Source of the DNA: Cenococcum geophilum 1.58
Taxonomy: Eukaryota > Ascomycota > Dothideomycetes > Gloniales > Gloniaceae
Length of the DNA stretch: 64,000 nt
Assembly: GCA_001692895.1 (NCBI GenBank)
Contig: KV748182.1
Span: 1,616,341-1,680,340 of the forward strand
Direction of reading: 5' to 3'
Part shown: in pieces, positions 25,290-35,702 of the stretch
How positions within the stretch are numbered: the stretch's first letter is position 1
How the letters are laid out: each line of letters opens with the position of its first letter
Notes under the pieces: generated by a model
Database searches by the model: none
Seen by the model: only the letters and a program-made list of their open reading frames with translations
What the model was told of the DNA's origin: nothing
Made by a program: the position numbers and the translations under genes

Positions 25290-25703
25290 TGTAACGGAGC
25301 CTTGTAGTAAGAACTACGGTGGACTTGTTAATGGGCTAGGTGTGTAGGCACTGTAGGAAGTTAACAACGTAATAATAACTGGTGGAGTAGTTGCCTAATA
25401 GATTAACTCTAATTATATTCTGAGAATTACTATAAGGAAGGAACTATCTAAGTAGGGACTAAGGGTCCTTAAATACACAACTATACTCCTATGAAATCCT
25501 TCTTGTACGTGAGGTACGTGAGGTACATAAGGTACGTAAGGCGTTCCTTATAGATCTTATAGAGCTTATTATGTGACCTCGGTTACTATTCCTCGTTATA
25601 TAGTTCCACGGGTTCCATCCTAGACTGTGCTTGTATTAACCAACTAGCTTTTTCCGACTCCTCTTCCAGTAGTTGTAATATTGTACTTAAAGCGTCCGTA
25701 ACA
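25290..25703 (-). repeat. LTR1, 5' LTR of element B
   Basis: The 414-bp LTR runs from TGTAACGGAGCC to GCGTCCGTAACA. For the minus-strand element the internal region starts at 25289, reading CAATCACTACCTAG, with no TGG and no clear tRNA match. The short TACGTGAGG repeats at 25505-25544 match those of the 3' LTR. Confidence 0.95.
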
Positions 25704-25708
25704 CTTAC

Positions 25709-26634
25709 TTCCGTATTTAAAGTAAAGGCCTAGCTTAATGCGTCGTTCTTATTTAAGGGACCCTAATAGGGTATACTTTAGAGTTCTAGAGTTAATGCAT
25801 ATAGCGTTAGAGTGCTTAGGCTAGGAAGATAACTTAATAGGGACTTATAGGGCTGTTATATTGTATTAAGGAGCGGGCTTTAATGTTAGACGCAGTATAT
25901 TATTATACCGTTTATTAATAACGTTTATATAGGCGTTAAGGGCTTCTAGTAGATCTACGTCTATTAGGGAAGTTTTTAGTTTGGGGCTTAGGGATTTAAT
26001 AAGGCTATTAATTAGTGTGGAGTTATTCCAGCCTATTTCCCTTACGTAGCGGTTAAATTTAGAGAAGTATATTAGGAAACTTTTCTTTTCCTAAGCTATA
26101 TAATTTATCTTCCTTTAAGCGGTGGCTTAGTGGTTTAGATTACCGTATATAGCTTTAAGAAGTCTAACTAGGCTTTATATTAAGTTTGGCTAAAGAGGTT
26201 TAATAAGGTTAGCTACCTCTTCTCCTAACTAACTTAGGGCATAGTAGTTAGTTAGCTTTAGTTAGGTAGCAGTTAGCGTTACTAGTTAGCTTATTTCTAA
26301 GCCAGCTTAAGAATAACTAAAGCTTTTGTTATTTATTAGTGAATACTAGGGGGTCTAGTAGTTTTTTGGATCGTTGCGGTGTAGTAATTGGTTTAAGGTA
26401 AATAACTGCTACTAGTTTAGGGCTTGCGTTCCGTATATAGGCCTTTAGGGATAGCGTTTGGTCTTAAAGTTCTAGCGTAGGTATCTTAAGAATGCGGATT
26501 TCTTCTTAGAGGGCTTTAATTAATTATTAGTATTAGGCCTTTTGTTCTATAAGGGTCTATAAACCTACTATCTGCTCTTTAAGTATAGTAAGTATATTGG
26601 CTGCCGTTATAGGGACTTTAGGTACGTTCTACAT
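25709..26634 (-). pseudogene. Gypsy-2 gag, 5' part
   Basis: Gag of the outer Gypsy-2 element begins near ATG 26634, just inside the 5' LTR. It contains a helical N-terminal part (LTILKEQIVGL), a retrotransposon capsid-like middle (RKINYIA-x-EKKSFLIYFSKF), a Pro/Lys-rich stretch, and the start of the zinc knuckle (LYFKYG at 25709-25730). Element B breaks the knuckle at CTTAC, and the protein continues at 16452. Stops are at former Gln and Trp codons. Confidence 0.82.
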
Positions 26635-26668
26635 TTTAATAGTAGTATAAGTAGTTAACGTAACGTAG

Positions 26669-27026
26669 TGTTATAGAGTAAGTATAAGCGACAATAATAT
26701 ATAACGAGGTAGATATTATTAAGCTATATATATAAACTATATAATAAGGTTAAAACGTTATATAAGGAGAGAAGGTAGGAAAACGAGAAGAAAGGGTATA
26801 TATTATTAGCTTAGTTGCTTAGTTAACACGTATACAGAGTAGGATAGGATTTAAGTAGTAGTCCTAGTAGAACTTGGCAGGATTTAGTAAAACTTGGCGG
26901 AATATAGCAGAATATAGCAGATTGCCGTTAGATTGCCGCAAATTATTATCTTGTGGTCGGTCTCTAGTTGCTAAGTTAGTAGAAACAGGTGGACGTGTAT
27001 AAGGTGTTATAGGGGTGTCCCGTAAT
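26669..27026 (-). repeat. LTR2, 5' LTR of the outer Gypsy-2
   Basis: The sequence runs from TGTTATAG to CCGTAATA (mutated CCGTAACA), 358 bp. Other copies are the solo LTR 50199-50510 and the LTR 51302-51671 in opposite orientation. Copy C pol resumes directly to the right, so Gypsy-2 lies inside copy C. The partner LTR is outside the window. Confidence 0.88.
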
Positions 27027-29590
27027 ATAGGCTGTATATTAACTATAAATAGTTAAACAGCATCACTAGGAAGGATAGATATTCTTTACCCTTAATTAGC
27101 AAAATTTAAGATAGAATAGGTAACGCGTAAATCTTTATAAAGATAGATCTAAGATAGGTATACTATTAGATTAGAATTAAATAAGGCGATAAATAGAAGG
27201 CAGCCTTTAGGTTAAAGAAAGAACTATATAAACTATTAGTTATATAATTTGGACTTATAAATGCATTAGTGATGTTTTAGAAGCAAATTAATAGCGTGTC
27301 AAAAGAACACCTTAATAAGTTTGCTATAGTATATATTATTATCTACTTAATAAGTAAGAAGGAATATAGAGAACATGTTAAATAGGTCTTAAAAAGACTA
27401 TAGGAAGAATAGATGCTAATAGCAATTAAGAAGTGTGAGTTCTTTATAAGAAAAACCAATTTTGTTAGATATATTATTAAACTAGGTTATATTAGTATAG
27501 ACCTAAAGAAGATTAAAGCTATAATAAGTCAGTAGAAACTAGAGAACGTAATACAGTTAAGGTTATTTTTAGAGTTTTATAACTATTATAGGAGATTTAT
27601 AGTATAGTGGTTAAAGAACATTAAAATATTTATAAAGCTTATAAAGAAAGAGAAACTATAGATATAAAAAGACGAGTAAAAGAAACTATTTTAAGAACTT
27701 AAGAAGTTGTTTATCTAAAAACTAATTCTTAAGATCTACTAACTAGGATTAAAAACGGTTGTAGAAATAGATATATTAGACTTTATACTAGAAGTATACC
27801 TACTATAGAAGTATAAGAACGTATGGCATCTAGTAGTATACTATAGTTAGAAAATAATACTACTAGAACTAAACTATGACATTTATAATAAGAAGTTATT
27901 AGGTATAGTTATAGCATTTAGAGAATAAAGAGCATTCTTATAAGGCATAGAGAAACTATTTATAATTAAAATGGATTATAAGAATCTAATGGGGGTTTTA
28001 ATAATAAAAGAACTTAACTGGAAATAAATTAGATGAATAAAGATACTTATAAAGTACTATTTTAAGATTTAGTATACTAAGGGAATTAAAAACGTAAGAG
28101 CAGATATACTAAGCAGAAAAGCTAAACTATAAAATAATAAGAAGCCATTAGGGGCAATATTACGCAGAAATAAGAACGGATTAATTAGATATAATTACCC
28201 AAAAATTATAGTAACCTAAAAACATAAGCTACTAGAAAGCGATTAAACTAGAAAAATTTAAAAAGTATAATCTAAGAATCTAGATATAGAGTAGTACAAA
28301 AACTAAGAAGCAATATATGTACTAAAGGGTATTATAAAAGAGTTTATTAAAGATTTCTATAGGGGAATAATATAAGGATATAACGGAGTTATGGGCTTAG
28401 TATTAAAACTCTAAGAGAAGTATATTATTAACGGAATCTAAAGCTTCGTAAGAGAAGTTATAAAGAAGTATTTAAATTGTTAGAAAAATAAACTAATAAG
28501 ATATAAGCTATATAGAAAATTATAGCCTATTAAGACACTAGAAAACTATAGCCTATTAAGACACTAGAAAGACTATAGAAGGTTATATTATAGAACTTTA
28601 TTATAAAGCTACTAAAGTTAAAAGATTCTATTACTAAATAAGAGTATAATATAATTTTAGTAATAGTAGACAAGTTAACTAAATAGGGCTATTTTATAGC
28701 ATATATAAAAAAATCTTAGTAGAGAATATAGCTAGAATCTATATTAAAGAAGTATTTATAAGGTATAGAGCACTAAATAAAATTATATTAGACTAAGATC
28801 TAAGATTTATAGCAGTATTTTAGAAGGTATTCTTGGCGGAATAAGAGGTTCAAGTAGTAACTTCTACTATATATTATCCGCAGACAGATAGATAAATAGA
28901 AAGATTAAATTAGACACTAAAGCAGTATCTAAAGCATTATATTAATTACGTATAAAATAATTAGGTATTGTTATTACTAGTTATATAATTCGCATATAAT
29001 ATAATACCATAAAAAGGCATAGAGATGCTACTATTTTAGGCAAATTATAGGTATAAGCCTAGAATATCGTTATTACTATAATAAGTAAAGAAAACTAGTA
29101 AAATAGTAAAGTAGAGAATAGAAACTCTAATAAATCTTTATAAGGACCTTTATTTTATAGTAAAAATAATATAAAAAATATAAAAAAGTACTATGATGCT
29201 AAGAGATCTATGAAACTAGATCTTAAGGAGGGGGATAAAGTGTAGCTATTATATAAAAATTTTATAACTTAATAACTAAATAAGAAGTTAAACCACCTTA
29301 GACTAGAACTATTTAAAATTATAGCTAAGAATTTAAAAGTTATATATAGACTTAACTTACTAGTAAAGATAAAGATCTACTCTATATAGTATATCGCAAT
29401 ATTAAAGCCAGCGTATAAAGACATAGAGCTACTAGTTTATAAAGCAGATATATATAGAGAATAAAAGAAAGACAAATAGTAGGTTTTAAAGATTATTAAT
29501 TATAAAGATATTGAGAATAAAATATAGTATAAAGTTAAGTAGATAAGCTATAATAAGACTACCTAGAAGCTATTATAAAACTTAAAAAAC
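27027..29590 (+). pseudogene. Pol of LTR1 copy C, RT to chromodomain
   Basis: The + strand pol resumes in the RT fingers and corresponds to A position ~3620 onward. The RT active site reads VYIIIYL near 27330. Compared with VYLNDIIIYL in element A, a 9-bp in-frame deletion has removed the Asp-containing core. RNase H is about 27760-28010. Integrase reads HYPQTD-like with IERLN-x-TLKQYL near 28850-28930. The chromodomain end (SYNKTT) is near 29540-29590. The 5' half, gag and protease, must lie left of the window across Gypsy-2. Stops are dense. Confidence 0.87.
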
Positions 29591-30135
29591 TCTATAGGAA
29601 AGGTATAGAAGTATTAAAAGAGAATAGGTTAGGTAATATTAAGAAGAAACTAAAAATAAAGAGATTTTACTTAATAAAATATAACTCTTTAAAGCGCACC
29701 TTCTTATAAACCTTTATTAGATAAGATAATTAAGTATAAGCATCTAGTTAAGCTTTTAGGGCCTAAGACGCTTTATTAAAACAACGTTAAATCTTAATAA
29801 GAGCCTCGGCTAGCTTACTTTTTAGTCTTTTAGCTACTATTAATATGTAAAACCCTACGACAAATTAGATAAGAAATAAGAAGATTATATAGAACTATAA
29901 TATATATATATTTAACATTAGAGATAGATTAAACGTTATAAAATAACTATATATTTGCTTACGTACACTTAGTATAAAAAAAGGTTAGCAACTAGATGGA
30001 GCCGCAATTATAATATATACTAACTTTTTCTCCATATAATAAGAATGGAATAGTATAACTTTACTAAGTGAAAGAATAAATATTACTAGCTAATTATAAT
30101 AATTAGACGCAGAGAATCTAATAAAAGGTATTAGA
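29591..30135 (-). pseudogene. Antisense cysteine-rich ORF remnant (copy C)
   Basis: The fourth-site remnant of the ORF described at 16975, opposite to pol and just before the LTR. It keeps a TKCT sequence where A and B have TKYT or AKYT, showing that the ancestral residue was Cys. The helical part and the ...IPFL tail near 29600 are recognisable, but stops are frequent. Confidence 0.55.
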
Positions 30136-30239
30136 AATAATAAAGGTTATTAAATTAAAAATGGAAATGCTATATCTCTAATAGACAACTTAGAAATAGA
30201 AGATATCTTTAAAAATAAAGATAAAAAGAAGAGAAATAG

Positions 30240-30660
30240 TATTATAGATCTTATATTAGCAGTAGTATAACTACTAAGAAGAGATATAAATAGGTTAGTT
30301 AAAATAGTATAAGAGGCACTAGAACTAATTAAGCTATAAAATAAGGGGTAACTAAGTTATATAGCTAGTTATGTTATAAATTTAAAATGTAGAAATATGG
30401 GAATATAGGAACACGATATACTAATGTACTAACGTACTAACATACTTAGTATATTTCTTAAGTGCAGTATTATATATTTAAAGGACTATAGTTTCTACCT
30501 AGATAGTTCTCTTTTTTATAGTAAATCTTAGAATATAATTAGAGTTAATCTATTAGGTAACCACTTTACTAGTTATATTATCGTTATTAACTTATTAATT
30601 ACCTATATACCTAGCTTATTAATAAGTCTACCGTAGTATTTCCTATAAGGCTTTATTATA
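30240..30660 (+). repeat. LTR1, 3' LTR of copy C
   Basis: This 421-bp reverse-complement match to the element A and B LTRs is strongly RIP-mutated: TATTATAGATC for TGTTACGGACC at the left edge and GGCTTTATTATA for GGCTCCGTTACA at the right. It closes copy C and marks the right edge of the left nest. Confidence 0.9.
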
Positions 30661-32224
30661 AAAAAGGCTAAAGTTTTAACCCTTTTACTAGCTTTTATTA
30701 TAACTCTTTTTTATATTTATATCCTATACTTATAGATTTAAGACTATAAAGTTAAGGCCACTATATTTAATTATCGCTTATATAGCATTGTCGCCTAATA
30801 TCTCTCTATTGATATTTGTCCCTATTTCTCAACCCTAAGTACTAAAGTTATTTTCTCTATTAGATAATATCTTTGCATCCTATTTATAACTAGTTTACGC
30901 CTCTATATTGTGGTCGTTATCTCTAAAATCGGTTTCTCTATCTATAAATGCCTATACTAGCTAATAATTTAGGGATAGTATATTTATAAATACTTAAGGG
31001 CTATAGGATACTGCTTAAAGGGTTATAGTATATACTATTAAGATATAGGATAAGTCTATAGACCTCTAAGCACTAGCTACTTAGCGCCTTAAATAAAAGA
31101 TCTCCCTTAACGTAAAGTAGATTAATAGGAGTTAGTATACCACTTATATAGGGCGGAGCACTTATAAAGAGCTTAGCTAGAATACTAATTAAACTACCCC
31201 CTAGGCACTAATAACTACTTTGCTATAGATGGGGGGTTAATATATAAGATAACTAGTTAGGATAAGCCTACTGCTTAGATAGTATCTTGCCCTAAAAAGG
31301 ATAGGCATTAGAAGTAGATTATATAATACTATTCCTACTAAAGGAGGTGTTATTAGAGGTTATTATTAACTTCTAGTTCTAGTCTATAACTTTATATAAA
31401 CGTCTTTAACTCCTACTAAGGTATATAGCGTCCATTAGAGATTATTAGCTATTTAAATTTAGCAATAGCTTAGCTAGCCACTTTTAATAATACCTTACCT
31501 ATAAATCACTCTAGGCTTCTATAGTCTTGGGTATAGATAATATATAAACTAAAAGTAATTATAGCTACTAAATATTATTTTATACATATGACATAAAGTA
31601 AAAAAGGGCGACTAGTATACTCTACCTTTTCCTTCTACCTTCTGTCCTAACTCCGCCCTAGAAAAGAAATAGAATATTAATATTATCCCTTGACACGGCA
31701 GGGTCCTTTGCTAAGTTCGCTTATATTAATAACTGGGTTTAATTAGATAGTTATATTAACCCAGCTTTTCTAATTAGTTAATTTTTATCGATAACCTAAG
31801 GACCCAAATTGCCGTGTTAAGGGATACTCCCAGTCCTTATATACTATTAAATTGACTTATATTTAAATCCAATCTCTTAACTATATATCACTTACTGTCT
31901 TTATAAAGATATTATATATTATATATATTACCTTAACTAAGCTTAAATATATTACTAATATAATCTATATATCCTCAATTAGTACTTATAAAAACATTAC
32001 TATATACTACTACCCTAAAGATAATATACCTAATTACTAATCTACTAGAAACCTTAAATTATTCTAAAATTGCATTAATAATAAAGATACGGTATCTACT
32101 AGTAGGGAGAAGAAATCATTATAGTTTTCTAACCCTATATAAAAACAGATACCTTATACATCTGCTTAAATATCTATAAAGAGCGATATATAAGAGGATA
32201 TAGTTTGGGGAGGTATAGAAAAAA
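30661..32224. other. Unassigned AT-rich remnant
   Basis: No family is recognised here apart from the MITE at 31687. Frames on the + strand around 31090-31400 are open except for TAG/TAA at Gln-like positions, so this may be an old RIP-mutated coding segment. I cannot name a product. It provides the target site for R2 (TATACCCTAATTA). Confidence 0.4.
31687..31823. mobile_element. MITE Y, copy 1
   Basis: A 137-bp element with inverted ends CCCTTGACACGGCA and TTGCCGTGTTAAGGG, flanked by AT on both sides (31685-31686 and 31824-31825). A second inner inverted repeat (CTGGGTT and AACCCAG) lies near 31733-31775. The same end consensus CCCTT-RR-CACGG occurs in the copy at 53064-53212, where an empty site confirms the 2-bp AT duplication. 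No coding capacity. Confidence 0.75.
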
Positions 32225-32237
32225 TATACCCTAATTA

Positions 32238-33250
32238 GTAGTAGTAGTAATTCTTAATTAACGTCTGATACGGATCCTATTTAGGCCCACGCAGACTACT
32301 CCGTTACAGGGGGAAAACTTATAATTTATAGGAAGAAAACCCTGCAGTTTGGGGGAGGAAAAACCCTATAAGCCACCTCAGTAGGATAAAAAATCCCAGT
32401 TTGCCATGTTTGTCCGTAGCGGCGGCCCTACAGGCCTACGGCTACGTCCTATCCTCCTTAGATATTCAAACTCCTTAAGAACCACTACTTCCTTCTCTAG
32501 CTTATCCTAGCTAGGGTTTACTATGTCCTAGCTAGGCCTTGCCGTTCAATTACTGTATACTTATAGTTGTATTCCATATTTTAACTACCCCCCATATACT
32601 ATCTCTTATTAACCATTACTATATACGCTATACCCCCCCCCCCTTAAGGCCTATTGAAGGCGTAAGGGGGATTTATCCATAAACCACTATACTAAAAGGC
32701 GAGCGGGACGTATATACCTAAGTATCTTTTATGCCTAGGCCCTAGTTACTAGGCCCTCACCAAGGGTTACCACTTCTTAAGAGGAGATAGGAAAACCGTA
32801 TGGTGTTATCTAGGCTGCTAGGTAGTATTTAATAGTTAATAGTAAGTAACCGTATGCTCCGCGGGCGATTGCCCTAGGGGTTAGAAGGGGCCGTATATTT
32901 GCTCGTTACTCGTTTATAATTGCTTGTTCGTTAACATAAGAGGTTATTAATGCTCTCTACTAGGGGTTAGGGGATATTATTAAATGCCGCGCATCCATAT
33001 TGGATCGTACAGGTGCCTTAATAGGAGAATAGTGTTATTATTATTGCTATAAGGGGCACTTAGTAGTTGTTTTTAAGATCTCACCATCCTATATAAAACT
33101 TTTTACTACCGCCCATAATACCTATAACTACCACCACTAGGTTATATCGCACGCTGTGCGACGTCTCTGCGTTGGCTCTAAGTCTGAACTTCGAAGACTT
33201 AGGTTCGTAGCCGTCACTACGTACAGGTGCAGAGTCCGTTTTTGACGGCC
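32238..33250 (-). mobile_element. Repeat R2, non-LTR-like dispersed element
   Basis: A reverse-oriented paralog of R1, 1013 bp, flanked by the 13-bp direct repeat TATACCCTAATTA (32225-32237 and 33251-33263). It starts, as its sense 3' end, with four GTA units, the complement of the TAC tail of R1. Differences from R1 are mainly transitions, with many CA and TG steps lost. R2 is therefore older or more exposed to RIP. No protein is recognised. Confidence 0.75.
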
Positions 33251-33339
33251 TATACCCTAATTACTTTAGGCGCTTAAAAGGCTATTAAAAAGCTAAAATA
33301 TGCTTATTTAAGCCAATAAAGAACTATAATAAAGCTAAA

Positions 33340-34051
33340 GGCTCTATAAAATCGGCCTTTATACCTTTACGCGGTAGAGCCCGGGAACCTAGCAGTACAA
33401 TTAGCGTTTTATTAGGATTATACTAATAAACTACTAGAGTAAACGTAGAGACATATATATGGCTGCGCAGCGCTAGCGCTATAACATAGTGGTATTGTAA
33501 AGATTTTTTACTAGGAGGGTAAGCCTTAACGAAAACTTAATATAGCTATTATGTCTTTACGTACACGTCTAGTACACTTAAATTACGGCATCTATCTATA
33601 GTAGTGACACCCTTCTTTTTATATGGTATAACAATACTATATAGCACCTATATATAGCTAAACCGTATATACCTTATAGGCAGAAGGCCTACAATAAGCC
33701 TTTTATCTAAACCGCCCTCTACTTCCTCTATACCTTAATCTACATAATATATTTTAATACGTAGTATAGCGCGGATGCTTAGCTATAGGGGCTTAGTCTA
33801 CCCCTATAGCTAGTACTAGGCTAAGCGCACTATTAGATATAGGAAGATAGGAAATAGAGGTAAGAGAGGGTTATTAAAATAGGGAGTATTATTTAGCTAT
33901 AAGTATAAGGGCTATAGGTAACGTAGATATATATATAGGGCAATAAAAAGCTAGAGATGGACAATAATATCTAATAGCAATCTATAATATTATAGAAGTA
34001 TAGTATAAAAGGTAGATAGGATAAGATAGGTAATTAAAACACTCCCTTATA
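33340..34051 (+). repeat. Repeat S, copy 1
   Basis: A 712-bp segment matching 48444-49204 in inverse orientation, from GGCTCTATAAAATCGG to ACTCCCTTATA. Its first ~150 bp resemble the head of R: ATCGG, ACCT-x-TACG-x-GGT, GAACCT-x-GC, then an ACGTAGAGAC block. S and R therefore seem to share a 5' region with different bodies. No target duplication or protein was identified. It ends directly at the start of X copy 1. Confidence 0.55.
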
Positions 34052-34054
34052 GTG

Positions 34055-35330
34055 TGGGAGGGTACGATCTATCTTAGATAGGGAGTTATAATATAGTTAG
34101 TTAGTACGGTTAGTCGTAATTAGCTAGTAAAAAAATAGTTAGTAAGAAAAAAAGAAAAGAGTGTATTAAAAAAACTGTCTATCTATTAGTCCGGTTTAAG
34201 TTATTAAAGACTTTAGGGCTTTAGACCGATCTATATAACTATAGAAGGCCTAAGCTCTCCTAAAGCTATACCTAATCTAAATATTAAACCTAGGGGGCCA
34301 AATTATACTACTATATATCTTCGCTACCTAAGTTATTATCCCCTAATAACTTGTAAAACTCCTTATTCCTCTCTATCTTTAAGATAAAGGCGTAGCTAGT
34401 AACTATATACGCTCCTTACCCTTATTATAAACCTAAAATAGTAAGTAAGAAAACTCTATTTTGGTTAAATAAGACCGCTTTTATCTACCTAGTAGGGCAG
34501 CATAAGAGGTATTAAACTAACGGCTCTTAAATAATATAGCTCTTTTACGTCCTTCTATCTACTTAATTCTATCCTTCTATAATAATAGGAGGCTCTTTAT
34601 TAAGATCTACTACAATAGTTAAAGGGTTAATTCTATTATTAATATAGTAGAAGTATAAGCGGCTATTAAGGCACTCTATTTTAGTTATATATATTAGCTA
34701 AAATATATTCTTATAACTTTTAATAGCTTTAAGGCGGTGGGGATATATCTATTTCCTAACTTTGTTCCTATTGCTATTAAAGAAAAGGTTATAATCTTAA
34801 ATTACTACTAGAGAATCCTATTATTGTCTACTAAAAAAGGCGTTAAGTAAGGCACTAGTAGTTATAAGCTTAACTATAGTAGGGAAGCGGTATAGGATTA
34901 CGCTATAAAGATTAGTATATCTACATAGCGTATGGGGCGGCGCTTTTAAGTCTTAGTAGGTATCTATTAGCTCTACCTAAGTTCCTTCTTCTATAACTTT
35001 AAAGTTATTATAATTATCCTAAATACTAATAAATTATAGTAATATTATTTGCTAGGTCCTAGTTAAAGGCCCTTTCGCCCTGTAAGAAAGGTAAGGTATA
35101 GTTATATATATGTCTCCTTTCTTACACTACTAAGCTACCTAGTTAGTTATATACTTTTCTACGTCCTTAATAGTCCAATTTTGGTCTAAGATCTTATATA
35201 TAAGTCTATTACCCTTAGTTAATCCTCGCGCCTTAAAATCTGCCTACTATAATTCTAAGTGGTAATATATGCTAGGTAGAAGAATAGCGTAATTATTCTT
35301 AGTCTTATTATCTAGAGAAATGCTCCCTTA
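34055..35330 (-). pseudogene. X copy 1, unrecognised RIP-mutated gene or element
   Basis: Begins with GGGAGGGTACGATC and is repeated at 59850-62412. On the minus strand a long frame with mainly Gln/Trp-type stops can be followed from about 35290 to 34290. It includes ADFKARGLTKGNRLIYKI near 35230, RAKGPLTRT near 35070, and EELID-like segments near 34960. I do not recognise a family. That two copies keep the same frame suggests a protein-coding repeat, possibly a transposon gene. It contains the empty site (AATAAGAC, 34466-34473) for the hAT insertion seen in copy 2. Confidence 0.45.
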
Positions 35331-35575
35331 AATTATATTAGTACTACGTTTACTCTTTAAGAGAGAAGGAATATTAATATTAATATAGCGGAAAGATATA
35401 GAGTCTCCTTTAACGGCGAACTTTGTATAATAAGAGTAGGAGATAAATTACTACTAGCTATTAGATCTAAGAGCGTAATAAAAACGGTAGTATTAAGGAT
35501 CTTATTTTATTAGCTGCTGATAGAGACTAGAAACTATTATTCTTAACTAGCCGTAATTTAGCCGCCTATTGATTT

Positions 35576-35702
35576 GTGAGGTGACAAGCTCCGCACCACT
35601 CAGCCACGGCACAAACCCCAAAAGGTAAGCGAGTGACTGGCTTGACGCCAGGCACGGCTGTGCGGAACAATACATATAGGCGAGGTGACTTCGTCACCTG
35701 AC
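35576..35702. mobile_element. GC-richer foldback insert, MITE-like
   Basis: A 127-bp island with intact CA/TG steps in strongly mutated sequence. Its ends, GTGAGGTGAC and GTCACCTGAC, are inverted with one mismatch. A local hairpin (AGGTGAC-TTC-GTCACCT) closes the right end. The minus strand contains TGGCTGAGTGG, which fits a tRNA A box, but no convincing B box follows. A small foldback element is the best description. The target duplication is not clear. Confidence 0.5.

Larger units (their letters stand above)
16453..25703 (-). mobile_element. LTR1 element B, complete Gypsy element with two inserts
   Basis: Two 414-bp LTRs (16453-16866 and 25290-25703) running TGTAACGG to GTAACA are flanked by a perfect target duplication CTTAC (16448-16452 and 25704-25708). 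The element reads on the minus strand. Its pol is broken by a solo LTR (17910-18118) and repeat R1 (19131-20128). Without these, the length is about 8.0 kb, close to element A. B is less mutated than A, C or the 37.6-kb copy, so it is the best reference for the family. It sits inside the gag zinc knuckle of Gypsy-2. Confidence 0.95.

Noticed and set aside
25270..25290. tRNA primer site or self-priming in LTR1
   Set aside because: The sequence after the LTR (CAATCACTACCTAG) starts neither with TGG nor pairs with the LTR by more than a few bases.
35600..35700. tRNA or tRNA-derived SINE
   Set aside because: An A-box-like TGGCTGAGTGG is present on the minus strand, but there is no B box at the right distance and no cloverleaf.
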